A stretch of 64,000 bases of DNA from Portulaca oleracea (lineage: Eukaryota; Streptophyta; Magnoliopsida; Caryophyllales; Portulacaceae). The DNA lies in assembly GCA_029582165.1 (NCBI GenBank), contig CM055877.1:27567355-27631354 (forward strand), given 5' to 3'. Within the stretch, counting starts at the first letter, position 1, and each line of letters starts with the position of its first letter. A model generated the notes under the pieces. The model did no database searches. It was not told the origin of the DNA and saw only the letters and a program-made list of their open reading frames with translations. Shown one piece after another: positions 1 through 11,740 of this stretch. Made by a program: the position numbers and the translations under genes.

Positions 1-190
1 AAGTTTACAATAATGCCTGTTGGGCTTATGAATGCCTTAGCAGTGTTTATGGTTTTAATGAATCGGGTGTTCAAACCTTATTTGGATAAGTTGTCGTAGT
101 GTTATCGATGATATTCCAGAGTACTCGAAGAGTCAAGAAGAGCATGAGAGCCATTTAAGAACGGTACTCCAGGCATTAAGGGAGCAACAA

Positions 191-634
191 TTGTATACTA
201 AATTCTCGAAGTGTGAGTTTCGGCTTAACGAAATAGGACTTTTAGGTCATATAGTGACCAGTGATGGGATCCGAATGGACCCTAGCAAAATATCCTCCGT
301 TGAAGATTGGACAAAACCCACTGCGGTCACTGAAGTTCGAAGCTTTCTAAGAATGGCCGGATATTATAGGAGGTTCGTTCCAAACTTTTTTTTCAAAATA
401 GCCCTCCCCTCAACCAACCTCCTCAAGGAGACGACCCGGTTTGAATGGACCGGCAAGTGTGAAGAGGCTTTTCAAGTATATAAGGAGAAGCTCACAACCG
501 CTCCAGTTTTATCCCTTCCTGAGGAAGGAAAGAAGTATATGGTGTACAGCGACGCGTCACATCAAGTGCTGGGGTGCGTGCTGATGCAAAACGATAAGGT
601 GATAGCTTATGCTTCATGGCAGCTCAAGCTGTAG
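191..634 (+). pseudogene. Gypsy RT thumb/RNase H fragment
   Basis: An open stretch of 147 codons matching the end of a Ty3/gypsy RT and the start of its RNase H domain. FSKCEF and [13 protein letters not shown] are typical of plant chromovirus [17 protein letters not shown] carries the first catalytic aspartate of RNase H. The frame ends in a stop at the position where related proteins continue into EKNYPTH. That tail is still readable just after the stop, so the stop is a lesion and not a natural end. The second copy (9573-9818) is further broken by a one-T homopolymer loss and a scrambled patch near 9964. Confidence 0.8.
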
Positions 635-689
635 GAGAAGAATTATCCGACGCATAATTTAGAGCTCAAGTATGGACAAATTACTTGGG

Positions 690-1980
690 GTAATATCTAG
701 CTTGATTATAGGGTTGAATGACTCCCTTAAGCCTCTTTCAGTTTCCAATTATTTATTTTCCTGGATCAGTTTCCTTAAATAGCCTTTGCACAATTCAAAT
801 CTTTGTCGCTAAACCCATTCTAGTTCATTTCCATTACATGACCTGAATTATAACCTCTTGATTCATGCTATAAATCCCTTCCATATAAACCCTTTTCTCA
901 TGATAGTAAGCCCTACTTAATCATTACGTTTCCTTCATTTAATCTCATACCAAGTATACCACTTCATATTGTTAGATAATGTGGTGTCCGCATTGCTCCT
1001 CTATCATTCATTCATTACCATCCTTGCAAACTTATCACAATTGCCTCAACCACTCAATCCTCCATAATTCTAGTTACTTATTCAGATTGATTCTTTCATA
1101 CTTAATTCCCATCTCTTTTAACGAATGTCAAATTCATTTCCTCATTTCTAATCTTATTTATTCCATGATACTCTTGGCCTAACAGACCTTTTCATCTCTC
1201 ATTCTTAGTTACTATCAGCCCTAGTAGACTACCACCTTGAATGCAGAATTCATCCTTCATATCCTTACTTCCTTATAAATTAATCAAGCTCATCGTCCTA
1301 GACAACTGTCTTGTCCCAAATAGTTTATCGGTACCTGTCATTTGATCCACCCTTTGTGTAGCGTTAATTAATCACGCTCGGCATAGATCCTAAAATTTCA
1401 AATCCTTATTACCAATCTTAAATTCTCATCATTTGTACTACCCTTATTGATTAGTCATTACAATAAACCTTTGTCCATGTTTTCAACCCAAAAAGTAAAC
1501 CTCTATACCTTTCTTAACTCACTTAAGCTCACTATACCTTATTACTACTTCATTCCGAAAACCATAGTGCTCGTTGACATTTTTATCATCTCGTGCTAGT
1601 CGAAAATCCATGCGGCAATTATTCCAGTTTTGTAGGTTACCCCCACTCCGTCAAACAATGCCAGAGCCTTCTTTCTAGATGTCAAATCTACCATTATCTT
1701 GAGATTTCGCAGTTATGTGGTTACCTATCCCTATTTTATCTTTTATCTCTCTCCATTACATTATTCATCCCTTGCAATTTATCTATCTTTTTAAGAAAAG
1801 TTTTCTCCTTATCAATCATAAACCTCGCCCTAGTACGAACTAGGAAATAAAGTGAGTCATGGGGAGTCTATGCTACATGGTAGTGGATACAAGGAAGCAT
1901 TAGGAGTATCCCTCAAGGTAGATACTTCCTTATGAGGTGCCCTGTTATTGATATTTAAGAGCCTATGTAAACAAATTGTT
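690..1980. other. Non-coding filler replacing integrase in the chromovirus
   Basis: This interval should hold the rest of RNase H and integrase. Neither strand shows an integrase zinc finger (HHCC) or DDE core. The plus strand is pyrimidine-rich and AT-rich. The short ORFs (979-1182, 1593-1850) look like chance. The same sequence is present at about 10104-11395, so the replacement was in the element before the array formed. Its origin is unknown. Confidence 0.5.
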
Positions 1981-2325
1981 ATTAATAGAATTTGTGGAAG
2001 TACCGTCAATCTCAAAGGTTTCTCCACAAGAGCGCAAAGCATGAGTTGTCAGTACCCGACGCACATTCTGGAGGGAGAACCTCTTCTAGCGAAGACCTCA
2101 CTTTGACGACTCATCGATCCAAGTCCTGGATCATAGAATCAAGCGACCTCACTCTAAGGGTTTTCCTTAGTCAAGTTTTATGGGCAAATCAAGACACCTC
2201 GGAAGCCACGTGGGAAACCGAGGAAGTCATAAAGACAAGCTAACCACACCTCTTTTAAGGCTTTTCGTTCGCGGTTAATCCAACAGCAAGTTTCGGGGAC
2301 GAAACTTTTTTTTAGGGGGGGAGGG

Positions 2326-5300
2326 TGTAACGACCCGCCCTAAACCCATACTAATTAAGACTTTAATTACGGTAATTAGCTAAAATACGCTAATAGATTT
2401 TTTTCTATTTTCGCGACATGATTATTATTATTGTGGTTATTGCGGTTGTTACTTCTTTTATGTATTTATTTATGCGTGACATGTCTCGAGCAAGGCGATG
2501 GCTGAATGGGTTGATGTCGTAGTATATTATAATTGAAATCATAAGAGTTTCTATAAGTTTTTATGGATTTACTTATTCCGTAAATTATATAAGTTATTTT
2601 ATTATTCTTAATTTTACGCTTTTAACCGAAGAAGGTTATATTAATTTTTAATTTCCATTTCGATTACGATTTACGTTATCCGACCTTCTTAATTACATGT
2701 TATCGTTCAATTTATTTTATTGGTGTTATCCTACCAATTTATTTTATAGGATTCAATACTAGTTAATTTTAACCAATTTAATTCCAAGAAATTTTATTAG
2801 TTTTATACTAAACTATTTTATCAAGTTTATGTCAATTAGATTTACCTAGTTATTACCAATTATTTTACCTATCTAATTTTCAATTACATGATTGATTTAG
2901 TTTAATTGCTAATTAGAGAGTTAATTAAGTGGAGGGTTGTTTTTTTATAAGGGGGTGTTAAGGGCCTTCTATTTCATTTAAAAAAAAATCAGATTATTAC
3001 ATTACACAACTCAACTCTCAAACCCTCCTCTTCCTCCCCTTTCTCCTCTGCCAGCCCGTGCCCCCCACCTTGCTGGGTGGTTTCCGGCGACCGGGCGGCC
3101 AAGCCGGCGGTGGCCGAGCCACCCTCTCACCTCTTCTCTTGTTTTCTCCTCCAATTCCTCTCTCAAGTGGTATATATTCAAACCCTAACTCAAGTTCTTT
3201 TTGCTCCTATTCTGAAATTCGTTTTAATTTAGTTATTCTTGATGTTTTTCATCTCTTTTATGATTTCTAAACATGAATTTATATTGGGGTTATGTTAGAT
3301 AAACTAGGGTTTGATTTTGGGGGTGATGCATGTGTAATTTGGGATGGATTTTGATGAGTTCTTGCTACTTTATTATTGGATGTTGAAATTCTTACTTGCA
3401 TGTGGTTCTAGAAGGGAAATTAAGTGATTAGTAAACTGATTTGGGCATTAGAATTGTTAATCAAGCCAAATTATGTTTTATCTTGTCGAATTAGTGTTGA
3501 TTTTAGTGAGAGATTACTAGAAATTGTGTTGTTTAAGGTAGCATGTCTTAATTCATGGTTGTATGTGAGGTTTATGGCTGCATTTAAGTAATTTGTGAGT
3601 GTTTATTTCTGAAAATATGATAGATGTTAGCTAATTTGAAGTTTGGTTGTGAATTGGTATGATTTAGAAGCTTAAACCAACACTAGAAGTGGAATTAAGG
3701 GCATGAAAGTTTCTGTCTGGGAATCTGATTTTTACAGAGGATTGAATGTGTGATTTTTGCCCAGATTTTTGCTCCATAGGATAGCCCAAGGTGTTAGCTA
3801 ACTATAGGCTTTGGAATTTCGAGATTCCGACATGTGTGGCCCGAGATATGGCCAAAACCGTAACGACACGAAATTAATTACGTTTCCTGAGTCAGTGACT
3901 TGAGAGCAATTTTTCGTCCTTTTGGAGACCTTGTTAGTTTCTATGGTAAACATGAAAGTTTTAGGTCACATTTCAAGCTTTCCAGAAAGGTATGGTTTGT
4001 ATTCATTCGATATCGGGAGTGAGAGTTATGGGGTCGCGAATAAGGGCTGTCAATATATGTCCTGCCAAGAAATTTTTATCATTAATTTGGGATTTAGTGA
4101 ATCAAATGTGATCTTTCAAAGACTCTAGATGTTGGGGACTCCTTGTGCAATATTAGGATAACCAAGGTGTGGTTTAAGCTAAAAGTGCCATCTTTTAGTG
4201 GTTAAGGATATCTCCCAAAGATTGGGTTACCATAGTAAGTCATGGTGGTTGTAAGTGAGAACTTTAGTTCTTGGATAACAAGAAGGTTTGGATTGAAACT
4301 TGGGATTTTGGTTAAGCTTAAGACTCCCTTACTCTCTATTTATCCTAAGAGTTAACACTCTTCTAAGTCCTTAACTTCAATGCCTTGTCCAAACGTTTCC
4401 GGAATCCATCATTCTATCTTTAAGAATCTCTTCCTTGTCACTTGGATGACGTTCCGTTTAACTTCAAAGAACATTTTAATTCTCATCTTAGCCTTCCATT
4501 TCTCGGCTTTCTTACTTCACCAATCTCATTATCTAAGTTATTCTACACATGATAAGCTTTCCATGGTCTATTTCAAGGTTTTGCACTTTTCCACGTCAAA
4601 GGCTCAACAGAATACCTTAAATACCATTTCACTCGGCTTCTATCCGGGCCATTTTCAGGCCCTTTCCTTCATTTTTAGACCTCGGTCATGTTGATAAAGT
4701 TGCAGATCATGATTTTCCCTATTTCCAAGAAGTACTCGTTTGTTGAATTCCGAGTTTTCTAGCCCGAGTTACGCTAAAAACTTTATTTCTTGAAAACCCG
4801 AAATTTTCTTTATAATCTATTTCATTCTTAGTTTCCTATTTTACTTAGCATTTTGAACTCACTAAGAACCCTCTTTGGTTCTCAATTTCTACACTTCTTA
4901 TTATAGTTCCCAACTCACCCAAGCCGTCCCGATCCCGAGGCACGCCACCAAGTTTTCCTACTTCCAAGGTACGCAAATTGTCCAACCCTTGTGGTTTAAT
5001 CGTCATGCAATACAATCATGTATATCAATGTCATTCATATCATTATCATGTTTATCATCTTTATGAATATCATTAACATGTATACTATATCTATTTTCAA
5101 AAGTGGTCCCGCCGTATTATTATAAGTCTAGCTAGTCACGTGAAGTGCTAGCCTTTATTCATCTATAGGGTGCTCCTGATCAGAGTGACTAGACTGCCGG
5201 TCCGATCATGATAGCCACCCAACCCAAACTCGGATCGGTTTGGGGCGCATGTGTTAGGTGCTTTGCACCAGATCGTAAGGGATACCACTCTATTTTATAT

Positions 5301-5863
5301 GTATATATATATCATGTCTACTTTTATATGTTTATATCTATGCCAAATCCATTTAATACATGTTTAGCCCCGTCCCCGTTTTCAAAATGAATTTTAAATG
5401 CCGACACTAAAACCGTTTTCGAACGGTTTGACGTGTTGGAGGTTTGTGTACTGAGTGTTTCCCCACTCACTTTTGCGACTGTTTTAAATGTTTTGTTTTA
5501 GGAGGTTCGAGCTCCCAAGATAAAGGCAAGTCCAGTCAGAAGTGATCTGATTCAAGCAAGGGGACTCTAAGGTTTAATCACAAGTTGACAAGGGCGTCAG
5601 AAGTTTGAAGATGCTTTGTGGAAATCTACCTATCAATATGTTCATGTAACTATTTCAAGGGTTGTATAAGTTGTATTTTAAGTTGGAGTTGTTGGATTTG
5701 AGTATATATTTCTTTGTGGTTTGGGAGTGTTTGGTGTTCGTGTTTGCCTTGTCCCGAGTGGGGACGGCGGTAATACTTCAACCTAAGTGTTCCGCTGCGC
5801 TAATCACAGGTTTGGGATCATAATTAGTGATTTAATCTTGTGGTTAAAGGTTGGGGTGTTACA
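2326..5863 (+). repeat. Chromovirus LTR 1 (3.54 kb)
   Basis: Direct repeat of 11741-15282, starting TGTAACGACC and ending GGGGTGTTACA, so the ends are TGTAAC...GTTACA. It follows a polypurine tract and is followed at 5868 by an initiator-Met tRNA primer-binding site, which makes it the 5' LTR of the complete copy. At 3.5 kb it is very long, as is known for Tekay/Del elements. A pyrimidine-rich stretch (3010-3060) followed by a GC-rich hairpin-prone stretch (3070-3125) looks like a transcript leader, but the start site is not proven. Short ORFs within it (for example 3058-3270, 3922-4128) lack domain features and are treated as chance. Confidence 0.92.
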
Positions 5864-5867
5864 GTTG

Positions 5868-5879
5868 TGGTATCAGAGC
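5868..5879 (+). other. Primer-binding site, initiator tRNA-Met type
   Basis: TGGTATCAGAGC lies four bases after the LTR terminal CA. This 12-mer is the standard plant LTR-element site complementary to the 3' end of initiator tRNA-Met. It fixes the element as plus-strand and the preceding LTR as its 5' LTR. Confidence 0.93.
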
Positions 5880-6599
5880 GGTGTTATAAGTGGAATTTGG
5901 GGTTGTGGAATTCCCTAAGATATGGAGTGTTGTGCTTTAGACTTCTGAAGGAAAGTTAGGCATGTGTGAGATGTGTATCTCTTATGGTTAGCTTGGAAAA
6001 AAAATGGTGATCTTGTTGGAATTGTTGAAGAGCATGAAGCTCTAGATGTTGTATGGAGTATGAATTGTTTTTCCTTGCAGGAATACAAGTTATGTAAATT
6101 TTGGGATAGCTCGATTTATAGGGGAAGTGCTGTCGAAATTTCCCTAGGATTTTAGAAAACCTTAGTCAAACTTTAAGGGGAATTTAAGTGCAATTGAGTT
6201 AAGACTAATAGTCTATGCAAGTAAGGTTTGATAAGTATATTAGGGAATAATGAGGCATATCAAAATATCCTTTAAAGGTTTATAATTGTTAATAGAAAGG
6301 TTATAATACAAGTCCTAAGTGGGATTGGTGTAGGGTGAAATGAGTACTCGATCTTAGTTTGGAAGGAATCTTTAAGGACGCCCAAAATGACGTGATTTAA
6401 TGGGTACAAGAAATCGCCAAATGAGTTGCGGTGAGTTCAAAAAATGATCAAGAGCTTCTTTGGTTGCTTATAAGGGGTTAGCTTGGTTGAGACTCGAACC
6501 TTGCCATGTGTTCTGTTTCTTACATTTGCGATTAACAAGCTTTTTAAATTTGTTGAGGCCCTTAAGGCTTTGCGTCTGCGTTTTACGTATAATGTAGAT

Positions 6600-7190
6600 A
6601 GACCACCATGGTGACCCTCTTCCAAATTCCTTCACAATGTTCATGGAAACTACTACTAACGTTCAAGCTCACCTCAAGGTTCTACAAGACGCTTTCGACA
6701 CCCATTATGCGGCTAATCCGCAATCAGAATAACGTGATGACGTGTGCCGAGCTCGTGTTTGCTGGCCACCCTTCCCCACGAGAGCACGTGGGACGACATA
6801 AGAAGCCGCTATCGTCAGCTACTCCTTCGAGGAGGATCTAGACGACACGCGTGGTGCCTCAATTACCTAGGGGCATGGAATCAAATTGCATTGGAAGCTA
6901 TCATTGCCCCAGCTGCTCAATCTATGCCATACGCGGCACGTGAGCGAGCTAGGGCCTTTCCTTCAAGAGATATTGTCGTGGTCTGCTCCTCCGACGCAGA
7001 TTTAACCCCTCCGCACGTTTTCCCACCGCCAGCGGACGAGGTCCAATTACGTTTTACACCTCTTATTACGGGTCGTTCGGCATCTCCCGTACCATCCTGA
7101 CGACGCGGACCATCACCTTCGGGGCACGTAACCGTGAAAGAGAAAGATCCGGACATGGATCTAGACGAAGAGGAAGTAAACTAACAGCCT
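6600..7190 (+). pseudogene. Possible chromovirus gag remnant
   Basis: Placed where gag belongs, 730 bases after the primer-binding site. Frames around 6600-7190 are more GC-rich and more open than the flanks (ORFs 6608-6841 and 6744-7100). A run of charged residues (Asp/Glu/Arg/Lys) is readable around 7130-7185. I cannot match it to a gag capsid motif or a CCHC knuckle, so the call rests mainly on position. Confidence 0.3.
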
Positions 7191-9309
7191 AAGGGCACTG
7201 ACAATTAGGAATATGGGACCCTAGAGGAAGGGAAGAAGAAGGCTAACCCGGGGCCATCACTACAAGGACGAAACGCAAGAGAGTCCGCCGAGTAGGCCTT
7301 GGATACCTAAAGGATAAATCGGAGAGGAATCCTAATTTTCCCGAACGATTATGAGTGACTGCATTAGTATCATGCGTTAAGACTTTTAATCTTCATGTAT
7401 TGTGATAGCCTTGTGGGGTGATGAGTGGTACGTTATTGTATGATCATGAGAAATTTATTTGGAGTATTCCTATTATCAGAACATGTATGTGGGCGTTATA
7501 ATCTTATGGAGCAATGAGGACCCTATGGAGTGCGCTCGTCTAAAATTTAAGATTTCATAGGACAACTTATAGAGGGGAAATCGGTTCATTTGGCAAGGTC
7601 CTCAACATAACCCAGGAATAATCACACATCTTGAGTCATCCCTAGGTTCTATCCCTCCTAATGCACCACCATACCCTGACTACGTTGGTCTTAATTCAAA
7701 AGTTACTCGTGCACCTACCTTTTTTTCGCCCTTGGACAGTGCAAGCCAGCCTAGGAAAGAGACTTACGCTATTAAGGGAAAGTATCAAGGGACAATCAAA
7801 GCTTGGTGTAGGTCTAGTAACGAACAACCATTGGGAGAACCAAATATCTTCGTCATAGCCATTATACTCCAAGTTCATTGCTCGAATTCAACGTGGATTC
7901 CACACTCACATGGTACGTTTTCGTAGTAAAGTTCACCCCTTCATCGCAATATTAAATCCAAGCTTCGCTTCCTATCATTGTTCATTTCAGAATCCTTATT
8001 AGATTCTATCGTTGTTATCGATCCAAAGATTTTAAGACATTCAATGACTGTCTTTATTGACTTGTCATCCTTTCACGCCAATTCCTTCATGGGCATTACC
8101 TGCTTTTGATTGCTAGTACCTCATTATCTCCTTAGGGATAGACTTCACTAGATTCATATGACCCTTTTATACGCTAGGATTTATCTTTTCCAACTAATTG
8201 TCATGTTCCACCATGAATCGACATCCTCTTTTCAAAGCTTAGTTTCAATAATGGTTATATCTTGTTCAGGATCAAAACTTATGCCCTGTCACTCCAGGAA
8301 GTTACCGTAAAATATTCATGCATTCCAACATTAATTGTCTTAATTCGAAAATCGGAAGTTTGATCCTGGTATCTTTCCTTTTCAAATCAAGCTCATTTCG
8401 AAGTATTTTCAAATTTCCTTGATCATGAAATCATTATAATCACCATCTTTATCAAGTATGCTATCTTTTGTTGATCCTCGTTTTCTTAATGAATATACAT
8501 GTGTCGTTGGACTAAAGAATTCCTATACCCCTCCATGAAGCCTTAAATCCATCAGTATGAACCTTTGCTTCATCGTTAACTTCAAAATTCATGTTTATAC
8601 CTCTTAACGACTTTACCTCCCTATTATCATGTTTTTCCTCCATGCCTGTGAGTGCCTTTTATAGAAAATAGATGCCAGGAGGAAAGTTTAATAAAGTAAG
8701 GAAAAGCGAAGTGCAGATGTATTAGTTGTATGGAATTATCCAGATACTAGAGGTAAATGGGAAACATAGAAAAACAATTGTTCAAGGAGAATACTAGGGA
8801 CCTTCGAATCAAGACGTTTTATGATGAAGTTGTTCACAAAGTCAAGAATAGTGAACGCTTGGAGAAAGATTAGCTCTTCTTTCAGAAGAATAACAGTCAT
8901 ATGGATACATCCGAGAGAGGAAACGTTCTTACCACATCATTTTCGAAGAGAGAGTATTCAGATAATTAATAGAAGTAAAACCCAGTGTGTTGGGACTGCT
9001 GAAGAAAGGTAATACTCATTGACAAAGAATTGGCTTGGAAAGCGAGGTAGAAAGGAAAGGAAGCTTTATGAATAGCTGGCATAGTGTTCTAGTCGCGATG
9101 ATGACCGTAACCTTAAGATTAGATAAGATATCATGAAAATATACGGAAGGAATGAACCGGCTGTATACCCACGCCAGACACATGCCATGATCAAGTTTCA
9201 AGCGTGTATTGTAGAGAAGTCTATGCTTGGACTACCGAAAGTTGAACCAAGTCGCGATCAAGAACAAGTACCCCTTCCCAAGATTCGACCATCTGTCCGA
9301 CCAACTCCA

Positions 9310-10050
9310 AGGGGCAGGAGTGTTTTCTAAGATTGACCGGTGATCCGGATACCATCAGCTCAGAGTTAAGGCAGAAGACATCCCTAAGACTGCTTTTAGG
9401 ACAAGATATGGGCACTACAAGTTTACAATAATGCCTGTTGGGCTTATGAATGCCTTAGCAGTGTTTATGGTTTTAATGAATCGGGTGTTCAAACCTTATT
9501 TGGATAAGTTGTCGTAGTGTTATCGATGATATTCCAGAGTACTCGAAGAGTCAAGAAGAACATGAGAGCCATTTGAGAACGGTACTCCAGACATTAAGGG
9601 AGCAACAATTGTATACTAAATTCTCGAAGTGTGAGTTTCGGCTTAACGAAATAGGACTTTTAGGTCATATAGTGACCAGTGATGGGATCCGAATGGACCC
9701 TAGCAAAATATCCTCCGTTGAAGATTGGACAAAACCCACTGCGGTCACTGAAGTTCGAAGCTTTCTAAGAATGGCCGGATATTATAGGAGGTTCGTTCCA
9801 AACTTTTTTTCAAAATAGCCCTCCCCTCAACCAACCTCCTCAAGGAGACGACCCGGTTTGAATGGACCGGCAAGTGTGAAGAGGCTTTTCAAGTATATAA
9901 GGAGAAGCTCACAACCGCTCCAGTTTTATCCCTTCCTGAGGAAGGAAAGAAGTATATGGTGTACAAATGACGCCACACATCAAGTGTCAGTGCGTCGATG
10001 CAAAACGATAAGGTGATAGCTTATGCTTCATGGCAGCTCAAGTTGTAGGA
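9310..10050 (+). pseudogene. Gypsy reverse transcriptase/RNase H pseudogene
   Basis: Reads FSKID and [16 protein letters not shown], then MPVGLMNA (normally MPFGLTNA), an out-of-frame IDD catalytic box near 9520, then [20 protein letters not shown] and [15 protein letters not shown] at 9573-9818. A one-base T-run difference from the first copy breaks the frame at 9805-9818. Around 9964-9993 the YSDAS region is altered relative to the first copy. It is non-functional. Confidence 0.82.
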
Positions 10051-11459
10051 GAAGAATTATCCGACGCATAATTTAGAGCTCAAGTATGGACAAATTACTT
10101 GGGGTAATATCTAGCTTGATTATAGGGTTGAATGACTCCCTTAAGCCTCTTTCAGTTTCCAATTATTTATTTTCCTGGATCAGTTTCCTTAAATAGCCTT
10201 TGCACAATTCAAATCTTTGTCGCTAAACCCATTCTAGTTCATTTCCATTACATGACCTGAATTATAACCTCTTGATTCATGCTATAAATCCCTTCCATAT
10301 AAACCCTTTTCTCATGATAGTAAGCCCTACTTAATCATTACGTTTCCTTCATTTAATCTTATACCAAGTATACCACTTCATATTGTTAGATAATGTGGTG
10401 TCCGCATTGCTCCTCTATCATTCATTCATTACCATCCTTGCAAACTTATCACAATTGCCTCAACCACTCAATCCTCCATAATTCTAGTTACTTATTCAGA
10501 TTGATTCTTTCATACTTAATTCCCATCTCTTTTAACGAATGTCAAATTCATTTCCTCATTTCTAATCTTATTTATTCCATGATACTCTTGGCCTAACAGA
10601 CCTTTTCATCTCTCATTCTTAGTTACTATCAGCCCTAGTAGACTACCACCTTGAATGCAGAATTCATCCTTCATATCCTTACTTCCTTATAAATTAATCA
10701 AGCTCATCGTCCTAGACAACTGTCTTGTCCCAAATAGTTTATCGGTACCTGTCATTTGATCCACCCTTTGTGTAGCGTTAATTAATCACGCTCGGCATAG
10801 ATCCTAAAATTTCAAATCCTTATTACCAATCTTAAATTCTCATCATTTGTACTACCCTTATTGATTAGTCATTACAATAAACCTTTGTCCATGTTTTCAA
10901 CCCAAAAAGTAAACCTCTATACCTTTCTTAACTCACTTAAGCTCACTATACCTTATTACTACTTCATTCCGAAAACCATAGTGCTCGTTGACATTTTTAT
11001 CATCTCGTGCTAGTCGAAAATCCATGCGGCAATTATTCCAGTTTTGTAGGTTACCCCCACTCCGTCAAACAATGCCAGAGCCTTCTTTCTAGATGTCAAA
11101 TCTACCATTATCTTGAGATTTCGCAGTTATGTGGTTACCTATCCCTATTTTATCTTTTATCTCTCTCCATTACATTATTCATCCCTTGCAATTTATCTAT
11201 CTTTTTAAGAAAAGTTTTCTCCTTATCAATCATAAACCTCGCCCTAGTACGAACTAGGAAATAAAGTGAGTCATGGGGAGTCTATGCTACATGGTAGTGG
11301 ATACAAGGAAGCATTAGGAGTATCCCTCAAGGTAGATACTTCCTTATGAGGTGCCCTGTTATTGATATTTAAGAGCCTATGTAAACAAATTGTTATTAAT
11401 AGAATTTGTGGAAGTACCGTCAATCTCAAAGGTTTCTCCACAAGAGCGCAAAGCATGAG

Positions 11460-11660
11460 TTGTCAGTACCCGACGCACATTCTGGAGGGAGAACCTCTTC
11501 TAGCGAAGACCTCACTTTCGAACAGCTACTGATCCAAGTCCTGGATCATAGAATCAAGCGACCTCACTCTAAGGGTTTTCCTTAGTCAAGTTTTATGGGC
11601 AAATCAAGACACCTCGGAAGCCACGTGGGAAACCGAGGAAGTCATAAAGACAAGCTAACC
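11460..11660 (+). pseudogene. Chromodomain C-terminal remnant
   Basis: Equivalent to 2046-2243. It reads YPTHILEGE early on and, in another frame, VLWANQDTSEATWETEE, which matches the end of integrase and the chromodomain of Tekay-type chromoviruses (a W-x-x-H/Q-x-x-x-E-A-T-W-E pattern). The chromodomain is thought to guide integration to marked heterochromatin. The frame is interrupted, so no product is expected. Confidence 0.65.
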
Positions 11661-11740
11661 ACACCTCTTTTAAGGCTTTTCGTTCGCGGTTAATCCAACA
11701 GCAAGTTTCGGGGACGAAACTTTTTTTTAGGGGGGGAGGG

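Larger units (their letters stand above)
1..2325 (+). mobile_element. 3' part of a Tekay/Del-type chromovirus internal region (first array copy)
   Basis: The window opens inside a Ty3/gypsy reverse transcriptase. The palm/thumb and RNase H part reads openly at 191-634 ([26 protein letters not shown], then an RNase H-like YSDAS). Just upstream, the catalytic IDD of the FIDD box is readable near 103-112 but out of frame because of a one-base loss. After 634 the frame stops and about 1.3 kb (690-1980) has no recognisable integrase. At about 2046-2243 a chromodomain-like C-terminus reappears (YPTHILEG, then VLWANQDTSEATWETEE), which marks this as a chromovirus. A polypurine tract (2314-2325) directly precedes the LTR. 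The same sequence with the same lesions recurs at 9419-11740. Confidence 0.85.
5864..11740 (+). mobile_element. Internal region of complete Tekay-type copy (decayed gag-pol)
   Basis: Bounded by two near-identical LTRs, with a primer-binding site at its 5' end and a polypurine tract (11729-11740) at its 3' end. The gag zone (about 6600-7300) is fragmentary. Protease cannot be read. RT begins near 9310 (FSKID, then [21 protein letters not shown]) and runs in broken frames to about 10050. Integrase is missing. A chromodomain remnant lies near 11460-11660. No segment could give a working polyprotein, so any movement must have used proteins in trans. The 7300-9300 part is low in recognisable motifs. 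Confidence 0.88.

Noticed and set aside
3058..3270. 70-codon Pro/Gly/Arg-rich ORF in the LTR (also at 12352-12684)
   Set aside because: It falls in the GC-rich leader of a long LTR, has no domain and differs in phase between the two LTR copies.
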